Source: CAYMZZ01 sp964395095
GTDB lineage: Bacteria > Bacteroidota > Bacteroidia > Chitinophagales > Chitinophagaceae
DNA length: 64,000 nucleotides
Assembly: GCA_964395095.1 (NCBI GenBank)
Contig: CAYMZZ010000005.1
Location: 238,406-302,405, forward strand
Direction: 5' to 3'
Shown: positions 28,499 through 35,859 of the stretch, piece by piece
Numbering within the stretch: the stretch's first letter is position 1
Layout: every line of letters begins with the position of its first letter
Program-made: the position numbers and the translations under genes
The notes under the pieces: generated by a model
What the model saw: the letters and a program-made list of their open reading frames with translations, nothing else
Databases searched by the model: none
Told to the model about the DNA's origin: nothing

Positions 28499-29737
28499 AT
28501 GGCAAGCACCCAAAAAACAAGTTATCCCAAGGAAAAAATACGCGTACTTTTTCTGGAAAATATTAGCGATCAGGCAGTAAAACGATTTCAACAGGAAGGC
28601 TATACCCGGGTGGAAAAAATTACGAAAGCCCTGACGGAAGAAGAATTAATCCGCGAGATAAAGGATGTGCATATCCTGGGCATCCGTTCCAAAACACAGA
28701 TTACAGCAAAGGTATTGGCAGCAGCCGAAAAATTACAGGCAATTGGATGCTTTTGCATAGGGGTAAACCAGGTAAACCTGAAGGAAGCCACTCGAAAAGG
28801 GGTGGTCGTTTTCAATGCCCCTTATTCCAATACCCGTTCGGTTGCCGAATTGGTCATTGGCCTCTCGGTGATGTTGATCCGTCGTATTCCCGACAAGAAC
28901 AAGGCGGCGCATGAAGGCATCTGGATGAAAGATGCCAAAGGCAGTTACGAACTCCGTGGCAAGACCCTGGGCATCATCGGCTATGGCAATATCGGATCGC
29001 AGGTAAGCGTGCTGGCCGAAGCCATGGGCATGAAGGTTCTTTTCTACGATGTGGAAACCAAATTGCCTCTTGGTAATGCCACCGACGGCAAGACACTGAA
29101 GGAAGTGCTTTCCAAATCGGACGTAATAACCCTGCACGTTCCTGAAACGGCCGCTACCAAAAATCTGATCAACAAGAATACCCTCAAATACGTGAAGAAG
29201 GGCGCCATTGTTTTGAACTATGCGCGAGGCGAAGTGGTGGATCTGGATGCGCTGCGTAAAGCCATCGTGGAAGGGCAGGTTTCCGGTGCCGCCATCGATG
29301 TGTTTCCCTGGGAACCCGAAAAAAATGGCGATCGCTTTCAATCGCCCCTGCAGGATCTTCCCAATGTAATTCTGACCCCGCATATCGGCGGCAGCACCGA
29401 GGAAGCGCAACAAAATATTGGGGAAGATGTGAGCGCCAAATTGTTCAACTATCTTGAAAAAGGCATCACCTTCGGTTCGCATACCGTGCCGGCCCTGGCC
29501 CTGCCTCCCCAGGAAGGCTCGCACCGCATTTTGCATATTCACAATAATGTGCCCGGCGTACTATCCGCCATCAACACCCGGCTTTCGAAGAATAATATCA
29601 ATATCGTGGGACAATACCTCAAAACCAATGAGGATATTGGTTATGTAGTACTGGATGTGGACAAGAAATTGTCGAACCAGGCACTGCAATTGCTGAGGGA
29701 AGTGAAGGAGACCATTAAGGTGCGATTGTTGTATTGA
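28499..29737 (+). CDS. serA: D-3-phosphoglycerate dehydrogenase with ACT domain
   Basis: SerA oxidises 3-phosphoglycerate in the first step of serine synthesis. The 412-residue chain has the Rossmann motif GIIGYGNIGSQ near 158-168, the catalytic arginine in NYARGE, the catalytic histidine in PHIGGSTEEA, and a C-terminal ACT domain (about 340-412) for serine feedback. This is the E. coli-like short form. serC and serB are not nearby. The stop TGA is followed directly by a heptamer repeat arm. Confidence 0.95.
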   Translation: MASTQKTSYPKEKIRVLFLENISDQAVKRFQQEGYTRVEKITKALTEEELIREIKDVHILGIRSKTQITAKVLAAAEKLQAIGCFCIGVNQVNLKEATRKGVVVFNAPYSNTRSVAELVIGLSVMLIRRIPDKNKAAHEGIWMKDAKGSYELRGKTLGIIGYGNIGSQVSVLAEAMGMKVLFYDVETKLPLGNATDGKTLKEVLSKSDVITLHVPETAATKNLINKNTLKYVKKGAIVLNYARGEVVDLDALRKAIVEGQVSGAAIDVFPWEPEKNGDRFQSPLQDLPNVILTPHIGGSTEEAQQNIGEDVSAKLFNYLEKGITFGSHTVPALALPPQEGSHRILHIHNNVPGVLSAINTRLSKNNINIVGQYLKTNEDIGYVVLDVDKKLSNQALQLLREVKETIKVRLLY

Positions 29738-29916
29738 GTTTTAAGTTTTAAGTTATAAGTTTTAAGTGGTACGGTTTACGTATTGCTTATCGTATCAACG
29801 TTTTCGGGTGTTGAAATTGCATACGGTTATGCGTAATCATTATTTTCAAAAATTATTGAAAATAATGTAAATTTGTGCAGGAAAACTTAATACTTACAAC
29901 TTATAACTTTAAACTC
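29736..29916. repeat. Inverted heptamer array between serA and ndh
   Basis: The left arm (29736-29770, five heptamers such as AAGTTTT, AAGTTAT) starts in the serA stop codon. The right arm (29882-29916) has five complementary words (AAAACTT, AATACTT, ACAACTT, ATAACTT, TAAACTC) and ends six bases before the ndh ATG. A -7 promoter box (29868-29875) lies in the spacer just before the right arm. Confidence 0.85.
29868..29875 (+). promoter_or_regulatory. -7 box for ndh within the repeat spacer
   Basis: TAAATTTG matches TAnnTTTG. Transcription from it would place the whole right repeat arm in the short 5' leader of ndh. No good -33 box is seen. Confidence 0.5.
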
Positions 29917-29921
29917 AACGC

Positions 29922-31199
29922 ATGAAAATCGTGATCATAGGAGCGGGATTTGGGGGGCTGCGGTTGGCGCGTCGGCTTAATAATAAAGCTGGATTTGAGA
30001 TAACCCTGATTGACAAGTTTAATTACCACCAGTTTCAGCCACTATTTTACCAGGTGGCTACAGCGGGACTGGATGCGAGTAATATTTCATTTCCCCTTCG
30101 GAAAGTATTTCAGAAAAGCAGGAATGTGCGGATCAGGCTGGCGGAAGTGAGGCGGATAGATACCCTGCAGAAGCAAGTGATTACGGATGCCGAACAGATT
30201 CCGTATGACGCGCTGGTAATTGCCACCGGGGCCGGCACCAATTTCTTTGGCAATGAAAGTTTGGCCCGGCATGCTTTTCCCATGAAATCGACGGTGGAAG
30301 CCCTGCAATTGCGCTATCGTATTTTACAGAACCTGGAGGAATCGCTGACCATCACCAGCCCCATCGAACTGCAGCGCAGGATGAATATGGTGGTGGTCGG
30401 TGCCGGACCAACCGGGGTGGAACTGGCAGGTGCGCTCGCGGAAATGAAAAAGTATATTCTTCCGAAAGAATATCCTGAGCTTGATTTTTCGGGATTTCAT
30501 ATCTACCTGCTCGAAGGTGGCGATCGTACCCTTCCGGGCATGAGCCAAAAATCATCGGAGAAATCGCTCAAATACCTGAACCGGTTGGGGGTGAAAGTGA
30601 TGACAGGCGCCCTGGTAAAAGAATACGACGGACAAACCATTCACCTGGCCGATGGGAAGGAAATTCCAAGCCGTACGGTGATCTGGGCCGCCGGCATCAA
30701 GGGGAATGTGCCGGAAGGAATGGACAAAGATCTTGTCGTTCGCGGCAATCGAATCAGGGTCGATTCCTATTGTCGGGTACAGGGTTTTTCGGATGTATAT
30801 GCCGTGGGCGATATTGCTTATATGGAAACGGAGGACTTTCCCCGTGGTCACCCGCAAGTGGCGCCGGTCGCCAACCAGCAGGCCAGCCTGCTGGCCCGAA
30901 ACTTACTGAAAACGGCCAGGGGAGCGGCCGATATAGAATGGAAAACGTTCCGCTATCGCGACAAGGGCAGCATGGCTACCGTGGGGCGCAACCTGGCGGT
31001 GGTGGATATTCCTCGTCCCAAATTGCATTTTGGGGGCTTCTTCGCCTGGATGATCTGGATGGGTCTTCACCTGATGCTGATCCTCGGCGTGAAGAACCGC
31101 TTCTTTGTATTCAGTAACTGGCTCTATAATTATTTTACCTATGATCAGAATTTGAGATTGATATTTAGGGAATTTGATAGAGAAAGAGAGCGTGAGTGA
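29922..31199 (+). CDS. ndh: Type II NADH dehydrogenase (NAD(P)/FAD oxidoreductase)
   Basis: A 425-residue two-dinucleotide-binding flavoprotein. The FAD site is GAGFGG at about 7-12 and the NADH site is VVGAGPTGVELAG near 158-170; a second FAD motif reads VYAVGDIA. The QPLFYQVATAGL segment is typical of NDH-2 enzymes. The C-terminus (about 370-420) is hydrophobic and aromatic, fitting a membrane-bound monotopic enzyme that passes electrons to quinone without pumping protons. The stop TGA is the start of another heptamer array. Confidence 0.92.
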   Translation: MKIVIIGAGFGGLRLARRLNNKAGFEITLIDKFNYHQFQPLFYQVATAGLDASNISFPLRKVFQKSRNVRIRLAEVRRIDTLQKQVITDAEQIPYDALVIATGAGTNFFGNESLARHAFPMKSTVEALQLRYRILQNLEESLTITSPIELQRRMNMVVVGAGPTGVELAGALAEMKKYILPKEYPELDFSGFHIYLLEGGDRTLPGMSQKSSEKSLKYLNRLGVKVMTGALVKEYDGQTIHLADGKEIPSRTVIWAAGIKGNVPEGMDKDLVVRGNRIRVDSYCRVQGFSDVYAVGDIAYMETEDFPRGHPQVAPVANQQASLLARNLLKTARGAADIEWKTFRYRDKGSMATVGRNLAVVDIPRPKLHFGGFFAWMIWMGLHLMLILGVKNRFFVFSNWLYNYFTYDQNLRLIFREFDRERERE

Positions 31200-31328
31200 A
31201 GTTTTAAGTTGTAAGTTTTAAGTTGTAAGTATTTGGAGTCAGGAGATCGTCGGAATCTTTGATCCAAAGATTTTCTCTTACAACTTAAAACTTACAACTT
31301 AAAACTTACAACTTAAAACTTATAACTT
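31199..31328. repeat. Inverted heptamer array between ndh and HEAT-like gene
   Basis: The left arm (31199-31233) begins on the last base of the ndh TGA and has the same alternating AAGTTTT/AAGTTGT order as the array at 10703. The right arm (31280-31328) has seven complementary heptamers and includes the stop codon and last two codons of the convergent gene. Confidence 0.87.
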
Positions 31329-31826
31329 AAAGGCCTTCTTCGCCCTCGCTCTGAACGCCGCCGTTTCCCTATCCCAGTTTTCTTCGATAATCAGTTTTAT
31401 TTCGGGAAGAATTTCCGGGTATTCCTTGGCGAGCTTGCTTAATACTGTGAGGCAGGAAGCTTTTACCGCGGGCTTCTCCCTGGGATCGGTAATAAACCGG
31501 AAACAGCAATCCATCAATTCGCCTTGCCAGGCTTCCGGTACCTGCACATATTCCAGCGCTCTGAGGATATTCCTTCGTACCGCCTCGTGCAAGCCTGGGG
31601 CCTGCATTTGATGCAACAGCACTTTATAATGCGGTTCAATGAGCGCGGGATTTTTTTCAATCGCAAAACTCATCGGATAAACCGCTCTTTGCATCAGCAA
31701 TCGATCCTTTCCCATTACATGACCGATCAATTCAGCGAAACGTGCAGGCGATTTTCCCACCCATTTCACTACCGCTTCGCACATGGCTTTTGAGTTGGAA
31801 TCTTTCAGGAGTTCAATCAGTTTCAT
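31320..31826 (-). CDS. Alpha-helical HEAT-repeat-like protein
   Basis: A 168-residue, soluble, strongly helical protein with pairs of amphipathic helices of about 35 residues, as in HEAT or DNA-alkylation-repair-type solenoids. No catalytic motif, signal peptide or membrane segment is seen. ATG at 31826 is the natural start. The last codons (AAG TTA TAA) are repeat DNA, so the original C-terminus may have differed. The function is unknown; a protein-protein scaffold is the usual role of such folds. Confidence 0.72.
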   Translation of the reverse strand: MKLIELLKDSNSKAMCEAVVKWVGKSPARFAELIGHVMGKDRLLMQRAVYPMSFAIEKNPALIEPHYKVLLHQMQAPGLHEAVRRNILRALEYVQVPEAWQGELMDCCFRFITDPREKPAVKASCLTVLSKLAKEYPEILPEIKLIIEENWDRETAAFRARAKKAFKL

Positions 31827-31986
31827 AAAGCTGATTCAAGGTATTACCCGAAAATAGAGAAAACCGATAATCCGGTTTGGTAAGGCGCTGTATTTATTTC
31901 GTCGGCGCCGTTTCCGTATCAGTCTGGAATAAATAGCAGGTTCGAACCCTTCGGCCTATCTTGCGAATACACCATCACCAGCAACC

Positions 31987-32967
31987 ATGAAGCCCATACT
32001 TTGTTTCTTCGCTATTATTACCATTTTCATGGCCTGCAATTCCGCCGACAAATCGGCGAAGAACGCCCAGGCAAATGAACAGACAGACACCATTTCTATC
32101 GCCTACAATATTCATATACCCGACACCAGTAAAGATGACTGGGAGATCATGCTGATGAATATGGATGGTACGGGTAAAAAGAATATCACGAATAATCCGG
32201 ATGTGGCATGGACCTATACTGCGATAGGGGACAAGCTTTTATTTATCAGTGACCGGGATACCAGTTACCGGCATTTTTTTCTGTATGAGTCGGATCGGCA
32301 TGGCCGCAATATCCGTCGGGTATCGGATCTGCAACTGGAGGATAGCTGGATGAGCGCACGCAAAAATGGATCGGAACTCATCGTGAGCGGACGATTGGGC
32401 ACTGCCATCCGCTTCCAGTTATTTCTGATCGATATGCAGACCGGCGCTTACCGGCAACTTACGCAGGACACCGCGGCCATGTACCGGGATCCCTGTTTTT
32501 CGCCGGATGGTAAGCAAATCGTTTGCAGTTACAAAAAGAACAGGCGTGATCGAACCACGCATGAAGAACTTTTTTTGCTGAATGAGGATGGCTCCATCCA
32601 GCGACAGCTTACTACTTATCCGGAAGATAATATCTCGGCTAAAGACTATGGCTATAAGGCCGGTTCGGCACGTTGGCATCCCACGGAAAATTTTATTTCT
32701 TATGTGTCAAAACAGGACGGTAGGAATAGCCTGTTTGCCATCAGCAGCGACGGTTCACGGCAGTGGAAGTTGATTGAAAATCCTGAAGCGGAAGGTTGGC
32801 ACGACTGGAGCCCGGATGGGAAATGGCTGGTATATAATAATTCCGATATAGCGGAAACGCAGTACCATATCAGCCTGATGAACTGGAAGACCAAAGAATC
32901 CAGGCAATTGACGGATACGAGCTTTAAGGCGCAGTTGGGACCGGTGTTTGTGGGAAGTAGTAAGTAG
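31987..32967 (+). CDS. TolB-like beta-propeller (PD40 repeat) lipoprotein
   Basis: A 326-residue protein with a lipoprotein signal (IFMAC, Cys17) and WD40-like PD40 repeats visible as SPDGKQIVCS, HPTENFISYVS and SPDGKWLVYN, each followed by a strand-rich segment. It resembles TolB beta-propellers but lacks the TolB N-terminal domain and the tol-pal neighbours. It is probably a periplasmic binding or scaffold protein. Its last residues (SSK) and stop codon fall inside a run of AAGTAGT heptamers. Confidence 0.8.
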   Translation: MKPILCFFAIITIFMACNSADKSAKNAQANEQTDTISIAYNIHIPDTSKDDWEIMLMNMDGTGKKNITNNPDVAWTYTAIGDKLLFISDRDTSYRHFFLYESDRHGRNIRRVSDLQLEDSWMSARKNGSELIVSGRLGTAIRFQLFLIDMQTGAYRQLTQDTAAMYRDPCFSPDGKQIVCSYKKNRRDRTTHEELFLLNEDGSIQRQLTTYPEDNISAKDYGYKAGSARWHPTENFISYVSKQDGRNSLFAISSDGSRQWKLIENPEAEGWHDWSPDGKWLVYNNSDIAETQYHISLMNWKTKESRQLTDTSFKAQLGPVFVGSSK

Positions 32968-33003
32968 TAAGTAGTAAGTAGTAAGTTGTAAGTAGGGAGT
33001 AGG
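32955..33003. repeat. Tandem AAGTAGT heptamers over a stop codon
   Basis: Seven consecutive heptamers (four AAGTAGT, then AAGTTGT, AAGTAGG, GAGTAGG). The stop TAG of the PD40 gene is inside the second heptamer. No inverted partner arm was found in the following 300 bases. Confidence 0.85.
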
Positions 33004-33249
33004 ATGGGGACAGTTATTAGAACGTATCTGCATCAATTACTCAGACACTATCATCTCCCCGCCGGGGCGGGGACTTCGTTGCGCCCGTTGCGTGCTTTGC
33101 GGTAAAACTTCTGCACAGTGGTGATGAATGATTTCAGGAACAAGAGTCAACAATGTTCTGGATTTGACAGCGTAGTAAGTGGGAGCCTTCAATGAAATAT
33201 TTGCCAAATCTATCTTGAGCTTTTAACGTTAAAAAAAATGAACCGAAAG
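33004..33249. other. Gene-free stretch
   Basis: After the heptamer run this stretch, part of the 343-base gap between genes, holds a GC-rich palindromic patch (CCCCGCCGGGGCGGGG near 33057-33072) and otherwise no ORF, RNA gene or clear signal until the marR promoter. Confidence 0.5.
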
Positions 33250-33282
33250 TTTGGTAGTTCCCCTTTCATTCATGTATCTTTG
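33250..33282 (+). promoter_or_regulatory. Promoter of the marR-arr pair
   Basis: TTTG (33250-33253) and TATCTTTG (33275-33282) are separated by 21 bases, matching the Bacteroidota consensus. The leader of about 28 bases contains two AAGATA words (33288-33293 and 33304-33309) that might be part of a MarR operator. Confidence 0.72.
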
Positions 33283-33310
33283 TAGCTAAGATATTTAATC
33301 GCCAAGATAA

Positions 33311-33769
33311 ATGAACGAGAGCCATATCCAGGAAATCAGGAAACTAAGCCAGCTTTATGCATATACCTCCCTGCAAATGCATGAGGCGGTCGCAAGAAAG
33401 GCAGGTTTTGCCGGAACAGATCATAAATACCTTGGGTTCTTTCTGCAAAAAGGCAGACTGACGGCAGGGGAGCTTTCTGTATTGACTGGGCTGACCACGG
33501 GAGCCGTTACCGGACTGATCGATCGCTTTGAAGAAAAGAAACTGGTAAAAAGAGAGCCAGACCCCAATGACCGGCGTAAGGTTTACATCGTGCCGGATAC
33601 CCAAAAAATCATGGCGCTCTTGTCGCCATTCTACCTTGCATTCCAAGCAGCCACCGACAAATTATTCGCCAGCTATTCAAAACAAGAATTAGAGGTAATT
33701 CGATCTTACTTCTTGAAAGCGATTGATTTAATGAATGAAACCAAAGGCAAAATCCATGCAGGGAAATGA
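33311..33769 (+). CDS. MarR family transcriptional regulator
   Basis: A 152-residue winged-helix regulator. The helix-turn-helix and wing are visible as LTAGELSVLTGLTTGAVTGLIDRFEEKKLVKREPDPNDRRKV (about 50-92), with the conserved D-x-R-x wing tip. The flanking helices should form the dimer. MarR proteins usually repress their own operon and respond to small phenolic or drug-like ligands. It overlaps the downstream rifampin ADP-ribosyltransferase gene by 35 bases, so the two are translationally coupled and the likely target is this operon. Confidence 0.9.
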   Translation: MNESHIQEIRKLSQLYAYTSLQMHEAVARKAGFAGTDHKYLGFFLQKGRLTAGELSVLTGLTTGAVTGLIDRFEEKKLVKREPDPNDRRKVYIVPDTQKIMALLSPFYLAFQAATDKLFASYSKQELEVIRSYFLKAIDLMNETKGKIHAGK

Positions 33770-34181
33770 TAACAGTTTGCCAGCGCCGGCCAAAAAATTT
33801 TACCACGGAACCAGGGCTGAACTTAGTCCCGGTGATCTGATTGCGCCTGGCTATCGTTCAAATTACGGCCAACGAAGGTTGGCGAAATTTGTGTATTTCA
33901 CGGGCACCATAGACGCGGCCGTTTGGGGCGCGGAACTGGCACAGGGAAACGGACGTGAAAGAATTTATATCGTGGAGCCTCTGGGGACATTTGAAGATGA
34001 TCCCAATCTTACCGACAAAAAGTTTCCTGGCAATCCCACCCAGTCATACAGGTCCAAAGAGCCGCTCAGGGTGCTTGGGATGCTGGAAAACTGGCAGGGG
34101 CATGCTCCGGACCAAATTCAAAAAATGCTCAACCACCTGGAGCAACTCAGGCAAAAGGGCATTGAAGCAATTGAAGATTGA
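33735..34181 (+). CDS. arr: Rifampin ADP-ribosyltransferase (Arr-like)
   Basis: A 148-residue protein that matches Arr enzymes, which inactivate rifamycins by adding ADP-ribose from NAD+. The YHGT motif (H24), FVYFT (Y54) and EDDPNLTDKKFPGNP (D89) reproduce the H-Y-D triad with the same spacing (30 and 35 residues) that I recall for mycobacterial Arr. The alternative ATG at 33756 would remove seven residues before the conserved region; either start overlaps marR. Whether it gives resistance in this host is not known. The family is confident; the physiological substrate may be something else. Confidence 0.88.
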   Translation: MKPKAKSMQGNDNSLPAPAKKFYHGTRAELSPGDLIAPGYRSNYGQRRLAKFVYFTGTIDAAVWGAELAQGNGRERIYIVEPLGTFEDDPNLTDKKFPGNPTQSYRSKEPLRVLGMLENWQGHAPDQIQKMLNHLEQLRQKGIEAIED

Positions 34182-34381
34182 ATTTTCTCCACCTTATCTT
34201 TTAATGAGTCTGCCTGATGTACCAGCTTTTGGAATTAAGGCATCGTTATCGTTGGCCAGCTTGTTATTTGTCCTATAATTTATATTATGTTAAATAGGCT
34301 TTGAACAGTTTCGGGCGTAACCCGATTAACCCAAAACCCGATCTACCTATAACCCGCTCCTACGGAGCGGATCGGCCTAAC
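34182..34381. other. Gene-free stretch after arr
   Basis: This 200-base stretch, part of the 300-base gap between arr and the TPR gene, shows no ORF of note. It includes a GCTCCTACGGAGC palindrome (34348-34360) and several CCCGAT-like words. Confidence 0.4.
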
Positions 34382-34410
34382 AAAAAAAAGTCCGGGCATT
34401 ACCCGGACTC
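34382..34410 (-). terminator. Terminator for the TPR gene and gyrA
   Basis: An 8-bp stem AGTCCGGG/CCCGGACT (34389-34396 with 34402-34409) has an eight-base T run on the minus strand. It lies 70 bases past the stop, on the far side of a heptamer array. Confidence 0.85.
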
Positions 34411-34411
34411 T

Positions 34412-34481
34412 TAAACTTTAAACCATAAACCCTAAACCTCACGTATAACGTAAAACGTACAACGTACAACCTAATACTTCC
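34412..34481. repeat. Ten tandem heptamers abutting a stop codon
   Basis: Seventy bases divide into ten heptamers: four TAAAC(C/T)N-type words, then AACGTAC-type words. They end exactly where the TPR gene's stop codon begins (34482). It is a single arm; no inverted partner is seen. Confidence 0.72.
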
Positions 34482-35822
34482 CTATCTGATCGATCCATAC
34501 AAATCATTCCACTTCTTCGCAAGCGCATCATATTTGGTCCGATCGGCATTATTATTCTTGCTGCGTGCGGCCTTCATGGTATAGATATCACCCAGGTAAC
34601 CGGCAGCTTTCTTGTATTGTTGCTTATCGCTGCTGCCAAGGTCGGAGCGCTTGGCGAAAAGTTCACAGGCTTTTTCGTAAGGCTCGCGGGCTTTGTCGAA
34701 CAGCTCTGCATATTCAGTATCCAGTTGGTCGCGTTTGGCGATATCTTCTTTGCTGGCCGATGTTCCGGGCTTGGTCCTTTTCTTCATATCGGCTGCGTGT
34801 TCTTCCCGCTTCTTGTCGGCCGCAACAGAAAGGTTGATATAGTGATCGCCCTTGATCAGGTAAGCCAGTTCCTCTTCGGGTTTGGCGCTGATGACTCGAT
34901 CGAGAGAAACCAGCATTTTTTGCTCCAGGGCTGCAGGATCTTTGGGTTTGGGCGCGTCTTCTTTATCGCCATGAAGCGCTTCAAAAGCCAGCTCCACCAT
35001 CGACATATTGGCCTTATAATGGTTCGGATCCGCTTTCAATTGTTCATCCAGCGCCGCGATCTTGGCATCAAAATCGGTTACCAACCCCACCGCGAAATCC
35101 ACTTTATCGTAGGTGAAATATTCACTCTTTGGATAAAGCTGGGCTCCGAGGGCCTTGTACTTTTCAAATTCTTCCATGTTCTTGTTCTGGAAATGATAGG
35201 TAACCAGGAAGCGATACACTGATTCATAATTTTCTCCGCTCACCTTGGCATCGCCCAGCTTCTTGTAAAATTTTGCCGCTTCATCTTTCTGATCGCTCAT
35301 CTCGGCAGTGTATGCGGCAAGGATCAGCGTATTGGTGTCCACTACAGAACTGAGTAATTGATTCTTACTCAGCAATTCGGAATATACCCATACTTTTTTG
35401 AACTCTTCGAAGGACTCTGCGTATTTCTTGTTCTGGTAGTATTCGTAACCCTTATCAAAAAGATTGCTATACAAATTAATCGCCGAGTTGCGATAAACGG
35501 GATCTTTCACCTGTTCCTGGCTGGGATCCATTTCGAGGTATTTGGCGAATGCGGCTTCGGCTTCCGTTTGCAAAGGTTCGGCCTTGCCGCTTACTTTGTA
35601 GGAACTGTCGGCTGCTAGATAGGAGTATATGGTAGCCTTCAGTATATAAGCTTCCGCCCGCGAAGCGAATTTGGCATTGCTCATCTTTTTGTCCAAATCC
35701 GTCTTAGCATCTTCAATGCTCTTCAAGGTGGTAATCAGCAACTTATTTTTGATGTTGTCGTACTGTGCATGGCTCAAAAAGCCGATCGCCAGTAAGCTTG
35801 CAAGGATCGCGATCTTTTTCAT
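34482..35822 (-). CDS. Secreted tetratricopeptide-repeat-like protein
   Basis: A 446-residue protein with a signal peptide (about 1-20, ending SHAQ) and mostly helical, Ala/Lys/Glu-rich sequence containing several TPR-like units (for example AEAAFAKYLEMDPS and AKFYKKLGD). It lies 37 bases downstream of gyrA on the same strand and shares its terminator. I do not know a specific function; periplasmic TPR proteins usually act as assembly scaffolds. There are no catalytic motifs. Confidence 0.8.
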   Translation of the reverse strand: MKKIAILASLLAIGFLSHAQYDNIKNKLLITTLKSIEDAKTDLDKKMSNAKFASRAEAYILKATIYSYLAADSSYKVSGKAEPLQTEAEAAFAKYLEMDPSQEQVKDPVYRNSAINLYSNLFDKGYEYYQNKKYAESFEEFKKVWVYSELLSKNQLLSSVVDTNTLILAAYTAEMSDQKDEAAKFYKKLGDAKVSGENYESVYRFLVTYHFQNKNMEEFEKYKALGAQLYPKSEYFTYDKVDFAVGLVTDFDAKIAALDEQLKADPNHYKANMSMVELAFEALHGDKEDAPKPKDPAALEQKMLVSLDRVISAKPEEELAYLIKGDHYINLSVAADKKREEHAADMKKRTKPGTSASKEDIAKRDQLDTEYAELFDKAREPYEKACELFAKRSDLGSSDKQQYKKAAGYLGDIYTMKAARSKNNNADRTKYDALAKKWNDLYGSIR

Positions 35823-35859
35823 CAGTTTTTATTGATTGGAGAAATTATGAAATAATTGT

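Noticed and set aside
31929..31952. T-loop-like GGTTCGAACCC suggesting a tRNA
   Set aside because: No acceptor stem, D-arm or anticodon stem can be formed around it; it is a short palindrome by chance.
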